DNA of 64,000 nt, taken from assembly GCA_012861695.1 (NCBI GenBank), contig JAAOOA010000006.1, positions 33,561,554 to 33,625,553 on the forward strand, given 5' to 3'. Positions 49,739 through 60,362 of this stretch are shown here, piece after piece; positions within the stretch are counted from its first letter, which is position 1; the number at the start of each line of letters is the position of its first letter. The position numbers and the translations under genes were made by a program. This DNA comes from Trematomus loennbergii (Eukaryota; Chordata; Actinopteri; Perciformes; Nototheniidae). Under the pieces are notes generated by a model. That model was not told where the DNA came from. It searched no databases and worked only from the letters and a program-made list of their open reading frames with translations.

Positions 49739-51463
49739 GCAAAAATGCTAGTCTATTTTATTGTGAGTTGCCATTACAACAAAGTGTCAAGTCTCCTGGG
49801 AGACTAACAAAAATGGCCAAGGCTGACTATATTTCAAGTCATCCGGCGGGGTATTGGGTTAAGTTTTCAACCAGCAATAATCACGTCTCAGAAGAACTTC
49901 ATGGACTATGAAATTGCCGCTGCGCAAGATATTGAAGTAAAATACCAGATTAAACTCAACTTTCTCCAACAATAACAACACAATAGTGCATTTCTCAAAC
50001 CTTTATATTCATTTTGAAGTCGCACAATATCATATAAACTGGAGGATAAAGCTTGGTTTCACAACAAACGTATAATCACACAAGTTTATATTTTGCTATT
50101 TGAACAAAGTGTCAACTGTCCTGGTAAATAACCAAAAATGCTAGTCTAACTCATTCTAATTGCCATGAGAACAATGTCTCAACTTTCCTGGAAAACTAAC
50201 AGAAATGCTAGTCTATTTTATTCTGATTTGCCATTACAACAAAGTGTCAAGTCTCCTGGGAGACTAACAAAAATTGCCAAGGCTGACTATATTTCAAGTC
50301 ATCCCGGCGGGTATTGGGTTAAGTTTTCAACCAGCAATAATCACGTCTCAGAAGACTTCATGGACTATGAAATTGCCGCTGCGCAAGAATATGAAGTAAA
50401 ATACCAGATTAAACTCAACTTTCTCCAACAATAACAACACACATGGTGCAATTCTCAAACTTTTACATTAAAGGGGACCTATCATGCAAAATGCACTTTT
50501 GTACGTCTTTTATACATGAATATGTGTCCCCGGTGTTCCAGGGAACTCACCAGTGTCAGAAAACTCAACCCTCTCTATTTTCCTCCATACCCAAATCTCT
50601 AAAAAAGGGGCTGCAACGGATCTCATAAAAACTGATCCAGATTTGAACACTTTCCTGACGTCAGGACAGTGGTGCTACGGCTATTGGGCCAACTCCACCA
50701 ATCAGAGGAGGACAACCACGGCATTGCCGTTCGAAAGCGCTGGAGAAGTTGTAGTACATGCCAGGCCTCTAGATGGTGCTGTTGCTCACAGAATCAACCC
50801 TTGCCAAAACAGATCTAAACATTTTCAAATTGAGCAAAATGAGGCATGGCTAAAATGCATGATCTGTTGGTATTTTGAAAGAAAAAAAAAAAGTATAAAT
50901 ATGCCTTATATAGGTATGGTCCTGCACTATATTATTCAAATTTTGCATGATAGGTCCACTTTAACTTTGAAGTCGCAGAATATCTATAAACTGGAGGATA
51001 AGCTTGGTTTCAAAACAAACCTAGAATCACACAGGTTTATATTTTGCTATTTGAACAAAGTGTCAACTGTCCTGGGTAAATAACCAAAAATGCTAGTCTA
51101 ACTCATTCTAATTGGCCATTAGAACAATGTGTCAACTTTCCTGAAAACTAACAGAAATGCTAGTCTATTTTATTCTGATTTGCCATTACAAAAAGTGTCA
51201 AGTCTCCTGGGAGACTAACAAAAATTGCAAGGCTGACTATATTTCAAGTCATCCCGGCGGGGTATTGGGTTAAGTTTTCAACCAGCAATAATCACGTCTC
51301 AGTAGAACTTCATGGACAATGAAATTGCCGCTGCGCAAGAATATTGAAGTAAAATACCAGATTAAACTCAACTTTCTCCAACAATAACAACACACATAGT
51401 GCAATTCTCAAACTTTTACATTAACTTTGAAGTAGCAGAATATCATATAAACTGGAGGATAAA
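49739..51463 (+). repeat. 464-bp satellite, second block
   Basis: Starts mid-monomer, registers at 50051 and 51002, and exits at 51464 via the same AAAGCTGCAGG junction as at 48556. The 951-bp gap between 50051 and 51002 is one monomer of about 458 bp plus the 493-bp MITE insertion. Monomers show the same GTAGCAG and TGGACAATGAAA variants as the monomer at 48093, so this block and 48093-48603 are paralogous. Confidence 0.93.
50468..50964. mobile_element. TTAA-type MITE inside satellite, copy 3
   Basis: TTAA at 50468-50471 and 50961-50964; 489 bp between. Inverted ends AGGGGACCTATCATGCAAAA and AGTGGACCTATCATGCAAAA. Uninterrupted sister monomers read ACATTAACTTTGAAGTC at this spot, giving a base-exact empty site. 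Non-coding; a copy of the same family is at 38720. Confidence 0.96.
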
Positions 51464-53818
51464 GCTGCAGGCAGCAGTGACTCTGCTGCCTGCATTTAAA
51501 CAGATTCACCAGTTTATAACATTACTTTAGCCCTGATCAGAGCCCTGTTTTCTGGGTAAGACAGTGAGGTGCTGTACCTTGGGTCTCTGGGTCTATGGGT
51601 CTCTGAGACCCTGCTAAAAGCAGTGACTCTGCTGCCTGCATTTAAACAGATTCACCAGTTTATAACATTACTTTAGCCCTGATCAGAGCCCTGTTTTCTG
51701 GGTAAGACAGTGAGGTGCTGTACCCTGGGTCTCTGGGTCTATGGGTCTCTGAGACCCTGCTAACAGCAGGGATTCTGCTGCCTGCATTTAAACAGATTCA
51801 CCAGTTTATAACATTACTTTAGCCCTGATCAGAGCCCTGTTTTCTGGGTAAGACAGCAAGGTGCTGTACCCTGGGTCTATGGGTCTATGGGTCTCTGAGA
51901 CCCTGCTAAAAGCAGTGACTCTGCTGCCTGCATTTAAACAGATTCACCAGTTTATAACATTACTTTAGCCCTGATCAGCGCCCTGTTTTTGGGTAAGACA
52001 GTGAGGTGCTGTACCCTGGGTCTCTGGGTCTATGGGCCTCTGAGACCCTGCTAAAAGCAGTGACTCTGCTGCCTGCATTTAAACAGATTCACCAGTTTAT
52101 AACATTACTTTAGCCCTGATCAGAGCCCTGTTTTCTGGGTAAGACAGTGAGGTGCTGTACCCTGGTCTCTGGGTCTATGGGTCTCTGAGACCCTGCTAAA
52201 AGCAGTGACTCTGCTGCCTGCATTTAACAGATTCACCAGTTTATAACATTACTTTAGCCCTGATCAGAGCCCTGTTTTCTGGGTAAGACAGTGAGGTGCT
52301 GTACCCTGGGTCTCTGGGTCTATGGGTCTCTGAGATCCTGCTAACAGCAGTGATTCTGCTGCCTGCATTTAAACAGATTCACCAGTTTATAACATGACTT
52401 TAGCCCTGATCAGAGCCCTGTTTTCTGGGTAAGACAGCGAGGTGCTGTACCTTGGTCTCTGGGTCTATGGGTCTCTGAGACCCTGCTAAAAGCAGTGACT
52501 CTGCTGCCTGCATTTAAACAGATTCACCAGTTTATAACATTACTTTAGCCCTGATCAGAGCCCTGTTTTCTGGGTAAGACAGCAAGGTGCTGTACCCTGG
52601 GTCTCTGGGTCTATGGGTCTCTGAGACCCTGCTAAAAGCAGTGACTATGCTGCCTGCATTTAAACAGATTCACCAGTTTATACATTACTTTAGCCCTGAT
52701 CAGAGCCCTGTTTTCTGGGTAAGACAGTGAGGTGCTGTACCTGGGTCTCTGGGTCTATGGGTCTCTGAGATCCTGCTAACAGCAGTGATTCTGCTGCCTG
52801 CATTTAAACAGATTCACCAGTTTATAACATGACTTTAGCCCTGATCAGAGCCCTGTTTTCTGGGTAAGACAGCAAGGTGCTGTACCCTGGGTCTCTGGGT
52901 CTATGGGTCTCTGAGACCCTGCTAAAAGCAGTGACTATGCTGCCTGCATTTAAACAGATTCACCAGTTTATAACAATACTTTAGCCCTGATCAGAGCCCT
53001 GTTTTCTGGGTAAGACAGCGAGGTGCTGTACCCTGGGTCTCTGGGTCTATGGGTCTCTGAGACCCTGCTAACAGCAGTGATTCTGCTGCCTGCATTTAAA
53101 CAGATTCACCAGTTTATAACATTAATTTAGCCCTGATCAGAGCCCTGTTTTCTGGGTAAGACAGCGAGGTGCTGTACCCTGGGTCTCTGGGTCTATGGGT
53201 CTCTGAGACCCTGCTAAAAGCAGTGACTCTGCTGCCTGCATTTAAACAGATTCACCAGTTTATAACATTACTTTAGCCCTGATCAGAGCCCTGTTTTCTG
53301 GGTAAGACAGTGAGGTGCTGTACCCTGGGTCTCTGGGTCTATGGGTCTCTGAGACCCTGCTAACAGCAGTGATTCTGCTGCATGCATTTAAACAGATTCA
53401 CCAGTTTATAACATTACTTTAGCCCTGATCAGAGCCCTGTTTTCTGGGTAAGACAGTGAGGTGCTGTACCCTGGGTCTCTGGGTCTATGGGTCTCTGAGA
53501 CCCTGCTAACAGCAGTGATTCTGCTGCATGCATTTAAACAGATTCACCAGTTTATAACATTACTTTAGCCCTGATCAGAGCCCTGTTTTCTGGGTAAGAC
53601 AGCGAGGTGCTGTACCCTGGGTCTCTGGGTCTATGGGTCTCTGAGACCCTGCTAACAGCAGTGATTCTGCTGCATGCATTTAAACAGATTCACCAGTTTA
53701 TAACATTACTTTAGCCCTGATCAGAGCCCTGTTTTCTGGGTAAGACAGCGAGGTGCTGTACCCTGGGTCTCTGGGTCTATGGGTCTCTGAGACCCTGCTA
53801 ACAGCAGTGATTCTGCTG
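51464..53818 (+). repeat. 146-bp satellite, 16 units
   Basis: Junctions GCTGCCTGCA or GCTGCATGCA at 51485, 51631, 51777, 51923, 52068, 52213, 52358, 52503, 52649, 52793, 52939, 53085, 53231, 53377, 53523, 53669 and end at 53815: sixteen units of 144-146 bp. Each holds the palindrome GGGTCTCTGAGACCC and a CTGC-loop-GCAG hairpin. Two variants mix: TAAAAGCAGTGACT and TAACAGCAGTGATT; the last four junctions are all the second type. Confidence 0.96.
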
Positions 53819-54353
53819 TTTTTAGCTCATTGTACATTTAACTAATTAAATATTATTAATATGTACATTATCCCATCTATATTGACACATTTATGTCCAT
53901 AACTCTGTATGTTTATTGAGTCCAATGTACACCGTCTAAAAACGACAATTGTGACTGAATTAAAACAGTTTGACAGCATTTAAACACTAATGTACCCATA
54001 TTTTGCCCACTTATTACTGGGTTAATATATCATCTTTTCCCCCTGGGTGTGTGTGGCACCATCTGGTGGAACATTTGTGAATTACACTAAAATCCAAAAC
54101 TTTAATGTTTTTTATCTTAGCGAAATAATGGTTTAATGACCCCAATGTAATGATCATTTATGATTCTGCAGATGTTGTCTACACGTATCACAACGGCTTA
54201 TTTTTAGAGTGATTTGGAAAACTCGGTTAGCGAGGTTTATTTTTGTCAATATGAGATGCACTGTTTTCATGTCCCATGTACATATCTGTACATATGGCCT
54301 CACGCACTACCAACATATACTAACGGGGAGTTATTCTAAGGCTTTACTCATTA
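53819..54353. other. AT-rich spacer, nothing recognised
   Basis: Unique-looking sequence between the 146-bp array and Harbinger copy 2. Confidence 0.5.
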
Positions 54354-54632
54354 GCCGCGTTCACACCGGAGTACTTTTCACCGTACTTTTCGCGTTTAGT
54401 TCCGTTAGTACCCCTTATGTCGCGTTCACACCAAAAATCGTACTTAATCTCGGGAACTTTTACCCCCATTTTTAGAGCCCGCTGAGAGATCGTACTTTCC
54501 TGTGGGTGAAAAGTGCCCCAGTGCTGATTGGCTGGGCGAATTGCAAACCACGCCCGTACAACTGTGAAAATGTTGTGTAGACGCCATTGTTTTTCCTCGC
54601 TCCGACGGAGCGGGTTTGTTTTTGAAAGCAGT

Positions 54633-56001
54633 TATGGCAAGCATCAAGAAATGATGAGGAGGTGTCGGCGCTTCTGGAGATCTACGCCGAGGACGCGACC
54701 CAGGGAATGCTACTGAAGCCAGTTCAGTAGCTTTCACTCGACCTGGGAATCGTGCACAGCCCCCACACCGGCTAAAAATAAAGAAACTCAGGCAGGACTA
54801 CAAACGGCGGATTCAGTGGCCAACGATGACGACCACGACGAAGGTAAAATCAACTACATGCACTGGGGTTTTAATCTGCACAATAATGGTCTCAGATGTA
54901 CTTTTATTTGCTCAGTAGATCAAGCTAGCCATGCTAGGCTGAATAGGCTAACACCGGCCCCGAGCTAGCTACATCTAGCTAGCTAGATATTCTCGGCCGC
55001 TATGAAAACGTTTTGACTTGTGAATAACTGTGCAGTGTTTCTGTAATTTGCTTCACTAACTCATGGCACTAATCGTCTGTTTCAGGCGAGGATGGACAAC
55101 TCTCGGGATTGGAAACAAGCGAGCTTTGCATTCTAGATCACAGCGCTTGGTCGTCCCCCTTACCAGCAACCAAACGCAAAGGTACACACACTGTAACTTT
55201 GTCTTGAAAGAACGTTACGCATCGAACTGATGTTCACAATCATGTTTATTTCCTTCTTGGTACAATTATGAAACAGCGTGAAAACGTATTCGCCTAGACC
55301 GGCATTTACGTTCGCGCCTTTTTACTCTCTCACAAACATTGTAAACATCCGGGCTAGAGGTCACATGACTTCCGGTAGAAAACTTGCCTCAACAACATTA
55401 AACAAAGTTCATACATGAAGCACTCTTCAAAAAGAACAATCCTCCGTGTTTGAACCTCTTAAATCGCTGCATAGCCGATTTATTTGGACTGGATTATCCC
55501 AGAGAGGCTAAACATTCTTTATAACACAGTTTCAGATTTGTGAAACCTTAATTCTATTTGTGAAAATACAAAAAAGGGAGATTTCAGTGCTTTTTTTACA
55601 TGTAGACCACATTAGACCAGGTCCTGATCTAAAACCACTATACCTAGACTCATCAAATCTGGACTGGATTATCCCAGAGAGTCAAAAGATTCTTTATAAC
55701 ACAGTTTCAGATTTGTGAAACCTTAATTCTATTTGTGAAAATACAAAAAAACATTCCTAGTATGTTGTAAAACTACATGGCGACTAAACAGATCTTGTAT
55801 CTTGCTTATTTTCCCCTCTTAGGAAAGCGGACACGGGATGCGAATTTCTTTGACACCGTCCAGGCGTTGGAGGACCGGCGTGCCGTGGTGAAAGAGTCGA
55901 TGCACGGGGATCAGATGGTGCTGTTCACCAAGGCCCAGGAAACGGAGGACAAGATGCTCACCAGTTCATTTTATATTATTGTTATTACTGTTATTATATA
56001 G
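54633..56001 (+). pseudogene. Myb/SANT-like Harbinger companion, broken, copy 2
   Basis: Same exon layout as in copy 1: first block near 54633-54846 with NDEEVSALLEIYAED, second 55086-55181 between CAG and GT, third from 55823 to 56001. The third encodes KRTRDANFF followed by a charged stretch ending TKAQETEDKML, with one Ala-to-Val change against copy 1. An insertion-like block at 55577-55690 duplicates part of the intron (GGACTGGATTATCCCAGAGA occurs twice). The SANT region is internally deleted as in copy 1, so both copies descend from an already defective ancestor. Confidence 0.6.
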
Positions 56002-56487
56002 TCTTGATACAACTGACACTTTATTTTATATTGATAATGTTAATTTACATGTACAACTTCTATTTTATTTACATTAAAAATGTGAACTTCTATTTACTGT
56101 TAAACAGATCCTGTATCTTGCTTATTTCTCCTGACACTTTATCTTTAGTGACCGTAGCATCCTATACATCACATGTAAGTGATTATTCTGATACCATCAT
56201 GTTTCATCGGTTATAAACTGGCAAAGCTTTATTTGTCATTTATTTATCATCAATGTTGCAACCTTGTGGAGGAATGGCAGGGGCACATACACAAATATGA
56301 TAATTTATATCATTTTAAATATTATTTGACCTAAAACTAAATGTTTTTATGATTGTCCTCTGAGGAGGACATGGGGATTTGCAAACTTTAATTCCCCCCC
56401 CCATTTTACACAACACAAAATGGAGTCCACTATGGGCCGAAACTAACATGTTTCCATAGTGTTTATGGCAGACGGATGCAGTGGGTC

Positions 56488-57000
56488 TCAGGAAGATATA
56501 ATTAATAAGGTGGGTTTGCTGCTGAGCCTATTTACTGTGCATACAACACACCTGGCACAGTTTATTGTTATTATATTGCCACACTGTACACTATTGTAAT
56601 GTTGCCTGTCTTGACTGGAAAATAAAAGAGAAACAAAAGCACTGTACAAAAGATCAGCTTTATTGTCAAAATGTTTACAATTTACACGCTGTTCAGATGC
56701 CTCATAAAGCTGGGTCGCCGGTAAGGCAGTCCATTCGTCCCTGTACTCATTACTTTCACAAAGGTTATGTAATATGCAACATGCTGCCACCTGGATTTTG
56801 ATCTTGTCCATCTTGCAGTCGTTTCTTTTCATCAAGCACCGCCACCTGCCCTTCAGTCTGCCAAAAGCGTTCTCCACCACCACTCGTGCTCGGCTTGTTT
56901 TGTTATTGTACGCAAGTTGCTCAGGCTGCATTAACTCAGTTACAAAGCTGTATAACATGAGCACAAACAGCACAACTTCAGTCGACTCCATCTCCATCAT
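56488..57000 (-). pseudogene. Harbinger transposase with large internal deletion
   Basis: 170 residues. It opens MMEMESTEVVLFVLML, as in copy 1, then after about 25 residues jumps to AYNNKTSRARVVVENAFGRLKGRW, the third catalytic (Glu) block of HARBI1-like nucleases, and continues through a conserved HNLCES motif. The first two catalytic Asp blocks are absent. The join stays in frame, so a short protein could be made, but it cannot be a nuclease. The last 50 or so residues diverge and are probably read-through tail. Confidence 0.82.
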
Positions 57001-57399
57001 GTCTGAGGTCGGAAGGTAAACAACAGACGCCTAATGTACAGCGAGTGGGTGGGCGTCGCAGTATACGCGGGAAGTTTTTCTTCTTCTTCTCTTGTTTTGC
57101 AGCGGATTGCAAACAACTTTAAGGTGCATACCGCCACCTACTGTACTCGCCGTGAAGTGGTTTGTGGCCTGCCAGTAAAGCCAAAGCAGAAGAAGAAGAA
57201 GTGACGTCAGCGGCTCATTTGCGTAATCTTCCCTCAGGGAAAAGTACTCCGGTGTGAACGCGATCTGTACTAAGTGCCCTGGGGTTGAAAGCGCCGGGGC
57301 TCTTAGTGCCGGAACTAAGTACAGGAAAGTACTTGGTGTGAACGCGGCTATTGGGAACTCGGTATGAGATAGAGTACACTATTGAGATGTCAAATCTGC

Positions 57400-57536
57400 C
57401 TGTTTTACACACTTTGACCAACAGGGGGGTTTGTGTTCAAATGAAGCCCATGATGAAGCCTCATGAGATGAACCCTTTTGCGAACCAATTGGCTGGAAAG
57501 CTTCAAAGCTTCATAAGGCTTCATCTCGCCATCACT
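57400..57536. mobile_element. hAT-like terminal scrap
   Basis: Contains GAAAGCTTCAAAGCTTCATA and ends CTTCATCTCGCCATCACT, a style of terminus seen in fish hAT elements whose ends read AGTGATGGCGAGATGAAG inward. It joins the satellite directly at ATAATCACGTC. The other end is not found. Confidence 0.4.
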
Positions 57537-57711
57537 AATAATCACGTCTCAGTAGAACTTCATGGACTATGAAATTGCCACTGCGCAAGAATATTGAAGT
57601 AAAATACCAGATTAAACTCAACTTTCTCCAACAATAACAACACACATGGTGCAATTCTCAAACTTTACATTAACTTTGAAGTCGCAGAATATCATATAAA
57701 CTGGAGGACAA

Positions 57712-60362
57712 GCTTGGTTCACAACAAATCACACAAGTTTATATTTAGCTATTGGAACAAAGTGTCAATTTTCCTGGAAACTAACAAAAATGCTAGTCTA
57801 TTTTTATTCTGATTTGCATTACAACAAAGTGTCAAGTCTCCTGGGAGACTAACACAAATGGCCAAGGCTGACTATATTTCAAGTCATCCCGGCGGGGTAT
57901 TGGGTTAAATTTTCAACCAGCAATAATCACGTCTCAGTAGAACTTCCTGGACTATGAAATTGCCGCTGCGCAAGAATATTGAAGGAATAACCCAGATTAA
58001 ACTCAACTTTCTCCAACAATAACAACACACATGGTTCATTTCTCAAACCTTTATATCATTTTGAAGTCTCACAATATCATATAAACTGGAGGATAAAGCT
58101 TAGTTTCAAAACAAACCTAGAATCACACAAGTTTATATTTAGCTATTTGAACAAAGTGTCAACTGTCCTGGGTAAATAACCAAAAATGCTAGTCTAACTC
58201 ATTCTAATTGGCCATTAGAACACAGTGTCAACTTTCCTGGAAAACTAACAAAAATGCTAGTCTATTTTTATTCTGATTTGCCATTACAACAAAGTGTCAA
58301 GTCTCCTGGGAGACTAACAAAAATTGCCAAGGCTGACTATATTTCAAGTCATCCCGGCGGGGTATTGGGTTAAGTTTTCAACCAGCAATAATCACGTCTC
58401 AGTAGAACTTCATGGACTATGAAATTGCCACTGCGCAAGAATGTTGAAGGAAAAAACCAGATTAAACTCAAATTTCTCAAACCTTTATATTAATTTTGAA
58501 GTCGCACAATATCATATAAACTGGAGGATAAAGCTTGGTTTCAAAACATAACAAGAATCACACAAGTTCATATTTTCTATTTGAACAAAGTGTCAACTGT
58601 CCTGGGTAAATAACCAAAAATGCTAGTCTAACTCATTCTAATTGGCCATTAAAACACAGTGTCAACTTTTCTGGAAAACTAACAGAAATGCTAGTCTATT
58701 TTATTCTGATTTGCCATTAAAAACAAAGTGTCAAGTCTCCTGGGAGACTAACAAAATTGCCAAGGCTGACTATATTTCAAGTCATCCCGGCGGGGTATTG
58801 GGTTAAGTTTTCAACCAGCAATAATCACGTCTCAGTAGAACTTCATGGACTATGAAATTGCTGCTGCGCAAGAATATTGAAGTAAAATACCAGATTAAAC
58901 TCAAATTTCTCAAACCTTTATATTAATTTTGAAGTCGCACAATATCATATAAACTGGAGGATAAAGCTTGGTTCAAAACATAACAAGAATCCCACAAGTT
59001 CATATTTTTCTATTTGAACAAAGTGTCAACTGTCCTGGGTAAATAACCAAAATGCTAGTCTAACTCATTCTAATTGGCCATTAAAACACAGTGTCAACTT
59101 TCTGGAAAACTAACAGAAATGCTAGTCTATTTTATTCGATTTGCCATTAAAAACAAATGTCAAGTCTCCTGGGAGACTAACAAAAATTGCCAAGGCTGAC
59201 TATATCTCAAGTCATCCCGGCGGGGTATTGGGTTAAGTTTTCAACAAGCAATAATCACGTCTCAGTAGAACTTCATGGACTATGAAATTGCCGCTGCGCA
59301 AGAATATTGAAGTAAAATACCAGATTAAACTCAACTTTCTCCAACAATAACAACACACATGGTGCAATTCTCAAACTTTTACATTAACTTTGAAGTCTCA
59401 CAATATCATATAAACTGGAGGATAAAGCTTGGTTTCAAAACAAACCTAGAATCACACAAGTTTATTTTTAGCTATTTGAACAAAGTGTCAACTGTCCTGG
59501 GTAAATAACCAAAAATGCTAGTCTAACTCATTCTAATTGGCCATTAGAACAATGTGTCAACTTTCCTGGAAAAACTAACAGAAATGCTAGTCTATTTTTA
59601 TTCTGATTTGCCATTAAAAACAAAGTGTCAAGTCTCCTGGGAGACTAACAAAAATTGCCAAGGCTGACTATATTTCAAGTCATCCCGGCGGGGTATTGGG
59701 TTAAGTTTTCAACCAGCAATAATCACGTCTCAGTAGAACTTCATGGACTATGAAATTGCCGCTGCGCAAGAATATTGAAGTAAAATACCAGATTAAACTC
59801 AACTTTCTCCAACAATAACAACACACATGGTGCAATTCTCAAACTTTTACATTAACTTTGAAGTCTCACAATATCATATAAACTGGAGGATAAAGCTTGG
59901 TTTCAAAACAAACCTAGAATCACACAAGTTTATTTTTAGCTATTTGAACAAAGTGTCAACTGTCCTGGGTAAATAACCAAAAATGCTAGTCTAACTCATT
60001 CTAATTGGCCATTAGAACAATGTGTCAACTTTCCTGGAAAACTAACAGAAATGCTAGTCTATTTTTATTCTGATTTGCCATTAAAAACAAAGTGTCAAGT
60101 CTCCTGGGAGACTAACAAAAATTGCCAAGGCTGACTATATTTCAAGTCATCCCGGCGGGGTATTGGGTTAAGTTTTCAACCAGCAATAATCACGTCTCAG
60201 TAGAACTTCATGGACTATGAAATTGCCACTGCGCAAGAATATTGAAGTAAAAATACCAGATTAAACTCAACTTTCTCCAACAATAACAACACACATGGTG
60301 CAATTCTCAAACTTTTACATTAACTTTGAAGTCGCAGAATATCATATAAACTGGAGGACAAA
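57712..60362 (+). repeat. Higher-order unit 1: A-B-C-D-E-E (2651 bp)
   Basis: Six monomers in order. A is marked by CACAACAAATCACACAAG and CTTCCTGGACTATG, B by AGCTTAGTTTC, C by CATAACAAGAATCACAC, D by CATAACAAGAATCCCAC, E by CCTAGAATCACACAAGTTTA with TTTTTAGC. The E monomer is doubled only here. Confidence 0.9.

Larger units (their letters stand above)
54354..57352. mobile_element. PIF/Harbinger-type element, copy 2
   Basis: Inverted ends TAGCCGCGTTCACACC (54352) and GGTGTGAACGCGGCTA (ends 57350). It shares most of its length with copy 1 at 34392, with one instead of two copies of the 560-bp tail unit, but it keeps the transposase C-terminus that copy 1 lost. Both copies carry an extra inner repeat of the end motif, GTCGCGTTCACACC near 54419, a subterminal repetition that may be a binding site for the Myb-like partner. 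Confidence 0.78.

Noticed and set aside
54352..57352. Search for a 3-bp TWA target duplication at the Harbinger copies
   Set aside because: Left flanks end AA and AT while both right flanks start TTGG; no consistent duplication could be read, so none is claimed.
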